Shown here piece after piece: positions 25,060-31,925 of a stretch of 33,528 bases of DNA (the first letter of the stretch is position 1; each line of letters begins with the position of its first letter). Below the pieces are notes generated by a model. The model ran no database searches. It had not been told where the DNA came from and worked only from the letters and a program-made list of their open reading frames with translations. A program made the translations under genes and the position numbers. Location: contig CASFXA010000049.1 in NCBI GenBank assembly GCA_949298535.1, positions 1 to 33,528 on the forward strand, given 5' to 3'. Source of the DNA: an uncultured Oscillospiraceae bacterium. Lineage in GTDB: Bacteria > Bacillota > Clostridia > Oscillospirales > Ruminococcaceae.

Positions 25060-26052
25060 ATGGCAAAACCCAGAATTTTGGTGGTTGGAAGCTGCGTGAT
25101 GGATATGATTACCCATCTGAAACGTGTCCCCAACAGCGGAGAAACTGTTTTGGGAGACCGCTTCACCACAGCTCCCGGAGGGAAAGGGGCCAATCAGGCG
25201 GTTCAGGCCGCACGATTGGGCGCTGATGTAACAATGGTGGGAAAGGTGGGCAGGGACGCCTTTGGCCGGGAGATGAGAAGTTCCCTGGAAAAGGCTGGCG
25301 TGAACACCGCCCATTTGATGGAGTGCCAGGAACAAAGCAGCGCGGTGGGGAATATTCTGCTGGAAACATTGGAAGACGGCACCAGCCAAAACAGGATTAC
25401 AGTGGTTTCCGGCGCCAATATGGAGATTCGTCCGGAGGAGATCGCCTTCCTAGAGCAGGAGATCGGGCAATATGATCTGGTAATGCTGCAATTGGAAATC
25501 CCGATGGAGATCAATGTCCTCACTGCGGATTACGCCAGAAAAAAGGGCGTTCCAGTGATGCTTAATTCCGCTCCTTCTGCACCGCTGCCTGAAGAATTGA
25601 TTCATCATCTCACCTACATTTCCCCCAATGAACACGAAGCGGCTGATTTGACCGGTATCACCATTCGCCCGGGCTCTGGGATGCTGGAGGATGCCCGTCA
25701 GGCGGCGGCCTGTCTGCTGGAACAGGGGATTGAAAATGTCATTATCACCTTGGGAGCCAACGGCGCGGTGCTGATGAACAAAGACGAGTGGATCCATGTT
25801 CCCTGCGTGGAGGTGCCGAAAGTGGAGGATCCCACTGCCGCGGGAGACAGCTTTGTGGCCAGCTTCTGTACAGGGAGATATACCGGGATGAATCATCGGC
25901 AGGCCCTGGTTTTTGCAAGCCACGCGGCAGCGCTGACGGTCTCCCGGCTGGGGGCGCAGCCAAGCCTTCCTGATTTGGGGGAAGTAATAAAGTTTATGCA
26001 GGAAAGGAACTGTACCATCCTTTCAGGGGAAGATTTCAATGCCCTGTTATAA
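25060..26052 (+). CDS. Ribokinase-like PfkB-family sugar kinase
   Basis: This 330-residue PfkB kinase is of the RbsK subgroup. It starts KPRILVVGSCVMDM. The substrate motif is GGKGANQAVQAARLG, and the mid-chain ISPNEHEAADLTG is typical of ribokinase. The catalytic motif is DPTAAGDSFVASF with D263 as base. Ribokinase phosphorylates O5 of a furanose pentose. D-arabinose is a known poor ribokinase substrate, which makes arabinose 5-phosphate a possible product here. Fructosamine kinases such as FrlD are also PfkB members, but the motifs look more like RbsK. AAAGGAG precedes the ATG. Confidence 0.88.
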   Translation: MAKPRILVVGSCVMDMITHLKRVPNSGETVLGDRFTTAPGGKGANQAVQAARLGADVTMVGKVGRDAFGREMRSSLEKAGVNTAHLMECQEQSSAVGNILLETLEDGTSQNRITVVSGANMEIRPEEIAFLEQEIGQYDLVMLQLEIPMEINVLTADYARKKGVPVMLNSAPSAPLPEELIHHLTYISPNEHEAADLTGITIRPGSGMLEDARQAAACLLEQGIENVIITLGANGAVLMNKDEWIHVPCVEVPKVEDPTAAGDSFVASFCTGRYTGMNHRQALVFASHAAALTVSRLGAQPSLPDLGEVIKFMQERNCTILSGEDFNALL

Positions 26053-26076
26053 CCAGACAGAAAGAAGGAGATCCGT

Positions 26077-26712
26077 ATGCTGACGGAACAAAATATACGC
26101 CACCTGGAAAATTATCGCCAAACCATTGCCCGCGAAATGAACGCCTCCCTGGAACGAATCGAGGAACATACCTATGAACGGGCGGTGGAGCTGATTTTGG
26201 CCTGCCGGGCTGCCGGAGGAAGGGTCCATGTCACTGGAATCGGAAAACCGGCTCATATTGGCGGCTATATCGCTTCCTTACTCAGCTCCACCGGCACACC
26301 CTGCTATGAGCTTCATGGTACCGAAGCGGTGCATGGTTCGTCGGGACAGGTTGTTCCGGGGGATGTGGTGATTGCCATTTCCAACAGCGGGGAAACAGCG
26401 GAAATGAAAGCCACTGTGACAACCCTCAAAAAAAATGGGGCCGTGATCATCGGGGTTTCCGGAAACCCCTCCTCCTGGCTTGCCCGCGCCAGCGATGTTC
26501 ATCTTATGGCCGGAGTATCCGAGGAGGGGGGGCCTTTGAACCGCGCGCCAAGAGCCTCTATTTTGGCGGAGGTGATCGCGCTCCAGGGTCTGACGGTTTT
26601 GCTTCAAAGCATTGCAGACGTCACTCCCCAGCAGTATGTCTCCTGGCATCCAGGCGGAGCGTTGGGGAAACTTCGGGAGGACGAACAGCGGCCATCCAGG
26701 TCGGCAGACTGA
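26077..26712 (+). CDS. KpsF/GutQ-like SIS-domain isomerase without CBS domains
   Basis: This 211-residue protein has a single SIS domain. The features are the sugar-phosphate loop HVTGIGKPAHIGGYIAS, AISNSGETAEMKATV, SGNPSSWLARASDVHL and the C-terminal HPGGALGKL motif, which is diagnostic for KpsF/GutQ/KdsD arabinose-5-phosphate isomerases. The two CBS domains of the E. coli enzymes are absent; the frame ends about ten residues after HPGGALGK. Single-domain arabinose-5-phosphate isomerases are known. In a Gram-positive sugar operon it should be catabolic, converting arabinose 5-phosphate to ribulose 5-phosphate, rather than serving Kdo synthesis. It is the last gene of the second importer operon. 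Confidence 0.85.
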   Translation: MLTEQNIRHLENYRQTIAREMNASLERIEEHTYERAVELILACRAAGGRVHVTGIGKPAHIGGYIASLLSSTGTPCYELHGTEAVHGSSGQVVPGDVVIAISNSGETAEMKATVTTLKKNGAVIIGVSGNPSSWLARASDVHLMAGVSEEGGPLNRAPRASILAEVIALQGLTVLLQSIADVTPQQYVSWHPGGALGKLREDEQRPSRSAD

Positions 26713-26891
26713 TCTCCTGTGAAAGTGAAGAAATGGTATTCCGAGATGGGGCCTGCATTTATAACCAAGGCGGGGCAGGAAACAAAGCGCCTGTCCGGCG
26801 CCTCGGGCCCGTCCGGGGAGATCGCGTTGTGATTGTCAGAACGGTCCGGAAGCGGGGTTTATTGTCCCGGACCCATAACAAAAGCCACCGG

Positions 26892-26940
26892 GGACCGGGG
26901 GCGTCAGTACAAAATAGGTACCGACGCCCCCGGTCCTTTT
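26892..26940 (+). terminator. Terminator of the second importer operon
   Basis: GGACCGGGGGCGTC (26892-26905) pairs perfectly with 26923-26936, and the inner GTAC pair extends the stem. CTTTTG follows. The stem is very strong but the T-run is short. It lies about 180 bases after the SIS gene. Confidence 0.7.
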
Positions 26941-27207
26941 GCTGGTCAGGTTGTTTTGAAACAACCATGTTTTGAACTGGCTGCCGCCGGGAAAGGGATC
27001 TGATGGAAATTTCCCCCTCGCTGTTGATGAGGAAAGAAAAACAGCAGGTATGGCTTTCCCCGAAACAGAACCCAGTCTTGTCCCCCCCTTTTTTCAGGGA
27101 AAAGGTCCTCCCTTGATCCACTGCCATTGCTTCGCCCTGGGGTGCTCCAAACAGAAAAATGATGGCGCTCTGAAATTTATCTGGGAAATCCGATGCTTTC
27201 TTATTTG

Positions 27208-27236
27208 CCGGAAAGAGATTCCGGACATTTTTTCAT
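27208..27236 (+). terminator. Small terminator-like hairpin
   Basis: CCGGAA (27208-27213) pairs with TTCCGG (27219-27224) around a five-base loop. ACATTTTTT follows, a good T-run. The stem is short. Confidence 0.5.
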
Positions 27237-27252
27237 CTCCCCCTCCCGGCCC

Positions 27253-27281
27253 TTGAGCTTTCAGGCGGAGGATGTTATGAT
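27253..27281 (+). promoter_or_regulatory. Possible sigma-A promoter upstream of sigI
   Basis: TTGAGC (27253-27258) and TATGAT (27276-27281) are 17 bases apart. This would give basal sigI transcription with a leader of about 260 bases, beside the nearer SigI-type promoter. Confidence 0.45.
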
Positions 27282-27492
27282 GGACACACAGGCTGTGAAA
27301 AGGCGCGAAACCGTCCAGTGATGCAAAATCAGTCTTTTGAAGGATCAGCATTTTTGCCGGACTGTGCCGCGCGGAGAGGAGCGGGGGCTGGCTGTCGGGC
27401 GTTCCGCCAGCTCTTGAGCGTAAGTTGTTCGGCCAGAAGCGGTCCGGGGGAACCAAGGAAAAACAGCTGAAATTTGAAAAAAAGTTTGGCCG

Positions 27493-27524
27493 ACCCCGTT
27501 TTTGGGGGGCGGGGATCGTATTCT
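27493..27524 (+). promoter_or_regulatory. SigI-type autoregulatory promoter before sigI
   Basis: ACCCCG (27493-27498) is followed after exactly 18 bases by CGTATTCTG (27517-27525). Known SigI promoters have an ACCCCC-like -35 and a CGAA-like -10. The same arrangement occurs at 29366 before the lipoprotein gene. Transcription would start about 20 bases before the sigI ATG. Confidence 0.65.
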
Positions 27525-27546
27525 GTATATGGGAGGAATCTGTTGT

Positions 27547-28272
27547 ATGAAAGAGGAACATGACATCATTCAACAGGTCTATGGGGCAAAAGAGGATGTG
27601 CAGGCGGCGGATCAGCTGATTGGCGATTATATGCCGTTTATCAAGGCGGAAACGGCAAAGTTTCTGAAACGTCCGCCCATTGAGGGCCATGACGATGAAT
27701 TGAGCATTGCCATGATCGCTTTTTATGAAGCGATTCGTGGCTATTCCCGGATGCGGGGAGCTTTTCTCAGTTATGCGTCCATGCTCATCCGCAGCCGCCT
27801 GATCGACCATCGCCGCAAGGAACAGCGGCACAGCCATCAGCTTTCCCTCAGCACCCCGGCAAATGAGGAGGAAACTTCTCTGGAGGATACCCTGGCGGAT
27901 GAAAGAAACCACCAGGAGGAACTGATCATGCGGGATGCCACCCGGGCGGAAATTCAGGAATTGGTGGGACAGATGAAGGAATTCGGGGTGCAGCTTTCCG
28001 ATGTGGCGGACAACTGTCCCAAGCAGCAGCGGACGCTGGATGCCTGCCGCAAGGCTCTGCAATATGCCAGGCAAACGCCGGAACTGTTGGAGGAACTGCT
28101 GAGAACCAGGCGTCTGCCCATCGGCCAGCTGACCGCAGGCAGCGGAGTGGAGCGAAAAACGCTGGAACGACACCGGAAATATATGATCGCATTGCTGCTC
28201 ATTTATACCAATGGCTATGAGATCATCCGCGGGCATCTGAAACAAGTATTGAAAGGAGTGACGGCAGGATGA
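27547..28272 (+). CDS. sigI: RNA polymerase sigma factor SigI
   Basis: This 241-residue alternative sigma factor belongs to the SigI group. The region-2 core is IAMIAFYEAIRGYSRMRGAFLSYASMLIRSRLIDHRRKEQRH, seen in segments from about residue 55 to 97. The C-terminal SigI-specific helix-turn-helix part includes LPIGQLTAGSGVERKTLERHRKYMIALLLI (in segments, about 195-225). The ATG at 27547 is chosen over the in-frame start at 27502 because GGAGGA sits ten bases upstream and the longer frame would cross the promoter. It overlaps rsgI by four bases, the standard SigI-RsgI pairing. In B. subtilis it serves heat and cell-wall stress. In Clostridium thermocellum several SigI proteins control cellulosome genes. 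Confidence 0.93.
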   Translation: MKEEHDIIQQVYGAKEDVQAADQLIGDYMPFIKAETAKFLKRPPIEGHDDELSIAMIAFYEAIRGYSRMRGAFLSYASMLIRSRLIDHRRKEQRHSHQLSLSTPANEEETSLEDTLADERNHQEELIMRDATRAEIQELVGQMKEFGVQLSDVADNCPKQQRTLDACRKALQYARQTPELLEELLRTRRLPIGQLTAGSGVERKTLERHRKYMIALLLIYTNGYEIIRGHLKQVLKGVTAG

Positions 28273-29312
28273 GTTATATGGTAATGGAATGTCACCCCGG
28301 CTATGTCATCCTGCTGGATGAGGAGGGGCGCTTTTTGAAAGCAGCCAATCTCCATTATGAGGTGGGGCAAACGGTTTATGATCCGATTCTGCTGCGCCAG
28401 ACCAGGGAGAAAAGGTCCTGGAGATGGCTTGGCGGCGGTATTGGAGCGGTGGCGGCCTGCTTCCTTCTTTTCTTTGGATGGAGCTATTATCAAAACTATA
28501 TGATGCCCTATTCCTCCATTTATCTCAGCATCAATCCTCAGGTTTGTATGGAGCTGAACCGACAGGGAACGGTGATCCGGCTGACAGGAACCAACGATGA
28601 CGGAAAAACTTTGCTGGAAGGCTACGACGGCAAAGGCAAGGATAAAAACACGGTGGCCGGAGAGCTGATTGACCGCGCTGTGGAAATGGGCTTTTTGTCG
28701 GAAGGCGGCAGGGTATCGTTTTCCATCGACGCGCCGGATGAGCTGCTGTTCCAGGAGTATGGCGTGGAACTGCGCAGCGAGGTGACGGAGCATCTGGAGG
28801 GCCGTATGGTGGTGGCGGTGGAGATTGTGGACTATAAACAGGAAGTTCCGCCGGATGCCGACAGCGCAGCCGGTTCTCTCACCCCCCAGCAGCCGGCTTC
28901 CTCCCATCCGGACTACGGGACGTATGACGGGAGCGATTATGGCACCGATTATGATGAGGACCATCAGGACGGAGACGCCCCTCAGAACAGCACGGATTAC
29001 GGCACTGATTATGGCACGGATTATGGCACTGATTACAGGGCTGACGATGGGGCGTACAGCGGCAGCGACTACGGCAGCGATGATCAGGCTGATGAGGACG
29101 AACAAAACAGCAGCGACTATGGCAGTGACTATCAGGAAAAAAACGCCTCTGACTATGGCAGTGATTATCAGGAAAAAACCGCCTCTGACTATGGCGCCGA
29201 TTATCAGGAGAAAACCGCCTCTGATTACAGCGGCAGCGATTACCGTTCCCGGGATGACGACAGTACGGACTATCAGGATGGAAGTACGGACTATGATCCG
29301 GACAACAAGTAG
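28269..29312 (+). CDS. rsgI: Anti-sigma-I factor RsgI with Asp-Tyr-rich ectodomain tail
   Basis: This 347-residue single-pass membrane anti-sigma factor starts with a cytoplasmic RsgI N-terminal domain (about 1-48, MECHPGYVILLDEEGRFLKA) that would bind SigI. A membrane segment follows at about 54-74 (LGGGIGAVAACFLLFFGWSYY). The extracellular RsgI domain (about 80-200) begins YLSINPQVCMELN. N89-P90 is the site where RsgI proteins are known to self-cleave between Asn and Pro. The last 130 residues are a low-complexity tail rich in DYG, with three 12-residue repeats of the SDYGSDYQEKTA type. No carbohydrate-binding or protease domain is attached, unlike many clostridial RsgI proteins. The tail probably sits in the cell wall as the sensing part. 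Confidence 0.92.
   Translation: MSYMVMECHPGYVILLDEEGRFLKAANLHYEVGQTVYDPILLRQTREKRSWRWLGGGIGAVAACFLLFFGWSYYQNYMMPYSSIYLSINPQVCMELNRQGTVIRLTGTNDDGKTLLEGYDGKGKDKNTVAGELIDRAVEMGFLSEGGRVSFSIDAPDELLFQEYGVELRSEVTEHLEGRMVVAVEIVDYKQEVPPDADSAAGSLTPQQPASSHPDYGTYDGSDYGTDYDEDHQDGDAPQNSTDYGTDYGTDYGTDYRADDGAYSGSDYGSDDQADEDEQNSSDYGSDYQEKNASDYGSDYQEKTASDYGADYQEKTASDYSGSDYRSRDDDSTDYQDGSTDYDPDNK
29112..29219 (+). repeat. Three 36-bp tandem repeats in rsgI
   Basis: Three consecutive in-frame 36-bp units start at 29112, 29148 and 29184. They encode variants of SDYGSDYQEKTA. Shorter TDYG/SDYG units flank them from about 28930 to 29300. Confidence 0.9.
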
Positions 29313-29365
29313 GGGGATGGTTCCGCTGGGACTGGTCAAAAAAGTTTTCAAAAATTTTTCTTCCC

Positions 29366-29398
29366 ACCCCGGTTTGAGGAAAGTTTTCCCGTAATCTG
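29366..29398 (+). promoter_or_regulatory. SigI-type promoter before the lipoprotein operon
   Basis: ACCCCG (29366-29371) is followed after exactly 18 bases by CGTAATCTG (29390-29398). The boxes, the spacing and the trailing CTG match the sequence before sigI. The predicted start lies about 50 bases before the lipoprotein ATG. Confidence 0.68.
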
Positions 29399-29451
29399 TC
29401 AGTGTAAGGCAAAACAAAAAACTTTCATCAAAGTCGAGAGGAGAATATGAA

Positions 29452-30504
29452 ATGAAGTTGACCAAGAAATTGTTTACCATGCTGACCGCCCTGTGTCTGC
29501 TGGCGTCCATCCTGATGACCGGCTGCGCAGCCGCCCCGGCGGTGGAAGGGGAACCGCTGAAGGAAACCGGAATTTTGACCTTGAGCGTAAACCCGGAAAT
29601 CCAGATCGAGTACAACAAAGAGGGCAAAGTAGTCGCCCTCACCGGTAAAAATGAAGACGGTAAGGGGATTGTGGCGGCTTATCAGGATTACATTGGAAAA
29701 GATTGTCAGCAAGTGCTGAAGGATCTGATTGTGGAGATCAATAAGGCCGGGTATTTCGTGGAGGATATTGATGGTCACAACAAGAATATTGTTCTTCAGC
29801 TGGAGCCTGGTTCGGTTCTTCCTGACGACGATTTCCTGGCCAATCTGAGCGTCAGCACCAAGGATGCGGTCAAGGGCCTGCATCTCAACTCCGGGATTGT
29901 CACCATTGGGGATCAGGATTATGATCCCGCCTATGCCAAGAACGGCAGCAACTCTCCCTATATTACACTGGAAAAGGCTCAGGAGATTGCGCTGACCCAG
30001 GCCAATGTCAAGGCGAAAGACGCGGTGTTTGATGACAAAGACTTTGATTTTGAGAATGGCGTCGCAGTTTTTGAGCTGGAATTTGTGGCGAACGGCGTGG
30101 AATATGAGTACGATATTGATGCCGTTACCGGCAAGGTGGTCAAGGCGGAGCATCATCAAATCAATGCCGCCAGCTCCTCCGGAAGCTACAACGCCACCGA
30201 TTACGGCAAAACTGATTACGGCAGGACCGACTACAACGACACCACTGACTACGGCAAAACCGACTGCACCGATTACAACGATACCACCGACTACGGCAAG
30301 ACCGACTACACCGATTACAACGACACCACCGACTACGGCAAGACCGACTACACCGATTACAACGACACCACCGACTACGGCAAGACCGACTACACCGATT
30401 ACAACGACACCACCGACTACGGCAAGAGCGATTACACCGATTACAACGACACCACCGATTACGGTAAAACCGATTATGACTCCAGTGATTACAGAAAAGG
30501 ATGA
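29452..30504 (+). CDS. Lipoprotein with RsgI-like domain, PepSY domain and Asp-Tyr repeat tail
   Basis: This 350-residue surface lipoprotein has a signal peptide ending LMTGC, so C25 is lipidated. Residues about 38-150 resemble the RsgI ectodomain: LTLSVNPEIQIEYNKEGKV parallels YLSINPQVCMELNRQGTV of the adjacent RsgI, and both continue LTGxNxDGK. N47-P48 matches the RsgI self-cleavage pair. Residues about 165-235 form a PepSY domain (ITLEKAQEIALTQANV, YEYDIDAVTGKVVKAEHH). The tail has six 14-residue repeats TDYNDTTDYGKTDY. It has no membrane helix or sigma-binding part, so it is not an anti-sigma factor. GAGAGGAG precedes the ATG. It probably heads a SigI-driven operon. Its function is unknown. 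Confidence 0.87.
   Translation: MKLTKKLFTMLTALCLLASILMTGCAAAPAVEGEPLKETGILTLSVNPEIQIEYNKEGKVVALTGKNEDGKGIVAAYQDYIGKDCQQVLKDLIVEINKAGYFVEDIDGHNKNIVLQLEPGSVLPDDDFLANLSVSTKDAVKGLHLNSGIVTIGDQDYDPAYAKNGSNSPYITLEKAQEIALTQANVKAKDAVFDDKDFDFENGVAVFELEFVANGVEYEYDIDAVTGKVVKAEHHQINAASSSGSYNATDYGKTDYGRTDYNDTTDYGKTDCTDYNDTTDYGKTDYTDYNDTTDYGKTDYTDYNDTTDYGKTDYTDYNDTTDYGKSDYTDYNDTTDYGKTDYDSSDYRKG
30226..30477 (+). repeat. Six 42-bp tandem repeats in the lipoprotein gene
   Basis: Six in-frame 42-bp units start at 30226, 30268, 30310, 30352, 30394 and 30436. They encode TDYNDTTDYGKTDY with two single-residue variants (final C in unit 1, KSDY in unit 5). Units 2-4 are nearly identical in DNA, which suggests recent expansion. 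Confidence 0.95.
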
Positions 30505-30522
30505 GAAACGGGGATTGAGGCC

Positions 30523-31221
30523 ATGACCATCATTCCACCCAACCAGGTGACCCTGCGCCATGAGCTGAAGCATCAGATCAACCTTCGGGAAGATCTGGTG
30601 CTTTCCCAAAGGCTGAGAAAGTTATTTCCCCGCGATCAGTATGCGGGGGAGGAGGGGAGCTATCGGGTAACCAGCCTGTATTTTGATACTCCTTATGACG
30701 ATGCTCTGCGGGAAAAGGTGGACGGAGTCAACCGACGGGAAAAATTTCGCCTGCGGTACTATGGAAAGGATACCTCCTTTCTGCGGCTGGAAAAAAAGTT
30801 CAAGCAAAACGGCCTTTGCGGCAAACGGAGCGTGCGGCTGACCACAGAGCAGGCCGGGAGGCTGTTGGCGGGGGAATATGCTTTTTTGCTGGAATCGGGA
30901 GAGCCGCTGATGGTGGAACTGTACAGCAAACTCCAGGGAAAGCTGCTGCGCCCCAAAACCATCGTTTGCTATGATCGGGAAGCGTTTACCTATGGGCCGG
31001 GCAATGTGCGCGTCACCCTGGATCGCAACATTCGCAGCGGTTTGGGACAGCTGGATTTTCTCAATCCGGAACTCTTTTATCTCCGGACCCTGGAGGAGAT
31101 CACTGTATTGGAAGTAAAGTACGACGCTTTTTTGCCGGATATTGTGCGTATGGCGGTGCAGGTGCCAGGAAGACAGGCGTCAGCCTGCTCCAAATATGCT
31201 TTGTGCAGGCGGTTTGATTAG
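30523..31221 (+). CDS. VTC-domain (polyphosphate polymerase-like) protein
   Basis: This 232-residue cytoplasmic protein has a VTC domain, the triphosphate-tunnel fold of yeast Vtc4, which makes polyphosphate from ATP. Charged tunnel residues are present in order: K in RHELKHQIN, the segment SLYFDTPYDDAL, R-x-R in KFRLRYYG, E-x-K in LRLEKKFKQNG, R in CYDREAF, R in VTLDRNIR, and E-x-K in LEVKYDAFLP. It is followed by a DUF4956 membrane protein and a CotH kinase, a grouping that recurs in Gram-positive bacteria. The polymerising activity of such bacterial proteins is inferred from the fold. Confidence 0.9.
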   Translation: MTIIPPNQVTLRHELKHQINLREDLVLSQRLRKLFPRDQYAGEEGSYRVTSLYFDTPYDDALREKVDGVNRREKFRLRYYGKDTSFLRLEKKFKQNGLCGKRSVRLTTEQAGRLLAGEYAFLLESGEPLMVELYSKLQGKLLRPKTIVCYDREAFTYGPGNVRVTLDRNIRSGLGQLDFLNPELFYLRTLEEITVLEVKYDAFLPDIVRMAVQVPGRQASACSKYALCRRFD

Positions 31222-31247
31222 GAAACAGAAGGGGAGGAATGGCTGCA

Positions 31248-31919
31248 ATGACCTTTCAGGACATTTTTAAATCCAGCTTTTTGGAGACTGTAACCAGCAT
31301 TTCCCTGCTGGATATGGGGATTGCCCTTACGCTGGCCTTTTTGATGGGATTGTTTCTCTTTTGGGTGTATAAAAAAAGCTACAGCGGCGTGATGTATTCC
31401 GCCAGTTTCGGCGTGACGCTGGTTGCGCTGTGTTTAATTACCACCTTGCTCATCATGACCGTTATCAGCAATGTGGTGCTTTCCCTTGGTATGGTGGGCG
31501 CGCTGTCCATTGTTCGGTTTCGTACGGCAATCAAGGAGCCGATGGATATTGCCTTTCTCTTTTGGGCCATCGCAGTGGGAATTGTGCTGGCGGCGGGTTT
31601 TATCCCCCTGGCGGTGTTCGGCAGCCTTTTTATCGGGATTGTTCTGATCCTTTTTGCCCACAAAAAAACGGTGGATTCTCCTTACATTCTGGTGGTCCAT
31701 TGCAGCGATGGACAGACGGAGGAGCTGGTGCGGGAATTTGTCCGCACCCAGGTGCTGCGTCTCAACCTCAAAAGCAAAAGCGTGGAACGAGGCTGCGTAG
31801 AGCTGAATTATGAAGTGCGCCTGAAGGAGGACGACAGCTCTTTTGTCAACCGCCTGGAAGAAATGGAGGGGGTTGGCAGGGTGGCTTTGGTCTCCTACAA
31901 TGGCGACTATATGGGATGA
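31248..31919 (+). CDS. DUF4956 membrane protein
   Basis: This 223-residue integral membrane protein of the DUF4956 family has about four membrane segments in the first 140 residues, including LLDMGIALTLAFLMGLFLFWV, ASFGVTLVALCLITTLLIMTV and AIAVGIVLAAGFIPLAVFG. The family core LGMVGALSIVRFRTAIKEP lies between them. A soluble C-terminal domain of about 80 residues follows. The ATG at 31248 is preferred over 31239 because GGGGAGG is only one base before the earlier one. Its function is unknown. Constant pairing with VTC proteins suggests a membrane partner, perhaps for polymer export. Confidence 0.9.
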   Translation: MTFQDIFKSSFLETVTSISLLDMGIALTLAFLMGLFLFWVYKKSYSGVMYSASFGVTLVALCLITTLLIMTVISNVVLSLGMVGALSIVRFRTAIKEPMDIAFLFWAIAVGIVLAAGFIPLAVFGSLFIGIVLILFAHKKTVDSPYILVVHCSDGQTEELVREFVRTQVLRLNLKSKSVERGCVELNYEVRLKEDDSSFVNRLEEMEGVGRVALVSYNGDYMG

Positions 31920-31925
31920 AACGCT

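Larger units (their letters stand above)
26713..27546. other. Long gap between the sugar island and sigI
   Basis: This is about 830 bases without a convincing gene. It contains two terminator-like hairpins (26892-26940 and 27208-27236), an 8-bp inverted repeat GGTTGTTT/AAACAACC (26949-26966), a possible sigma-A promoter (27253-27281) and the sigI-proximal promoter (27493-27524). Short frames on both strands run through these hairpins, lack ribosome sites and resemble no family. Confidence 0.6.

Noticed and set aside
26077..26712. The SIS gene as part of Kdo/LPS synthesis
   Set aside because: The surrounding genes and Gram-positive type of the window give no sign of LPS. The gene ends a sugar importer operon.
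26733..26975. An 80-codon + frame after the SIS gene
   Set aside because: It runs straight through the strong hairpin at 26892-26936, has no ribosome site and shows no CBS-domain remnant despite its position after a CBS-less KpsF relative.
27288..27490. A possible riboswitch in the sigI leader (GATGCAAAATC looked a little like a c-di-GMP aptamer segment)
   Set aside because: The required conserved GGCAAAC-like and receptor segments are absent and no convincing pairing scheme was found.
27094..28245. A 383-codon open frame on the minus strand covering sigI and its upstream region
   Set aside because: It is antisense to a clear SigI protein, has no ribosome site and no family resemblance. It is a codon-bias shadow.
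30226..30477. The regular 42-bp repeats as a CRISPR array
   Set aside because: There are no spacers. The units are contiguous, in frame and encode a coherent peptide repeat.
29428..30609. A long minus-strand frame opposite the repeat lipoprotein, rich in VVGGVVVIGVV
   Set aside because: It arises from the reverse complement of the 42-bp repeats. The + frame has a signal peptide, ribosome site and known domains.
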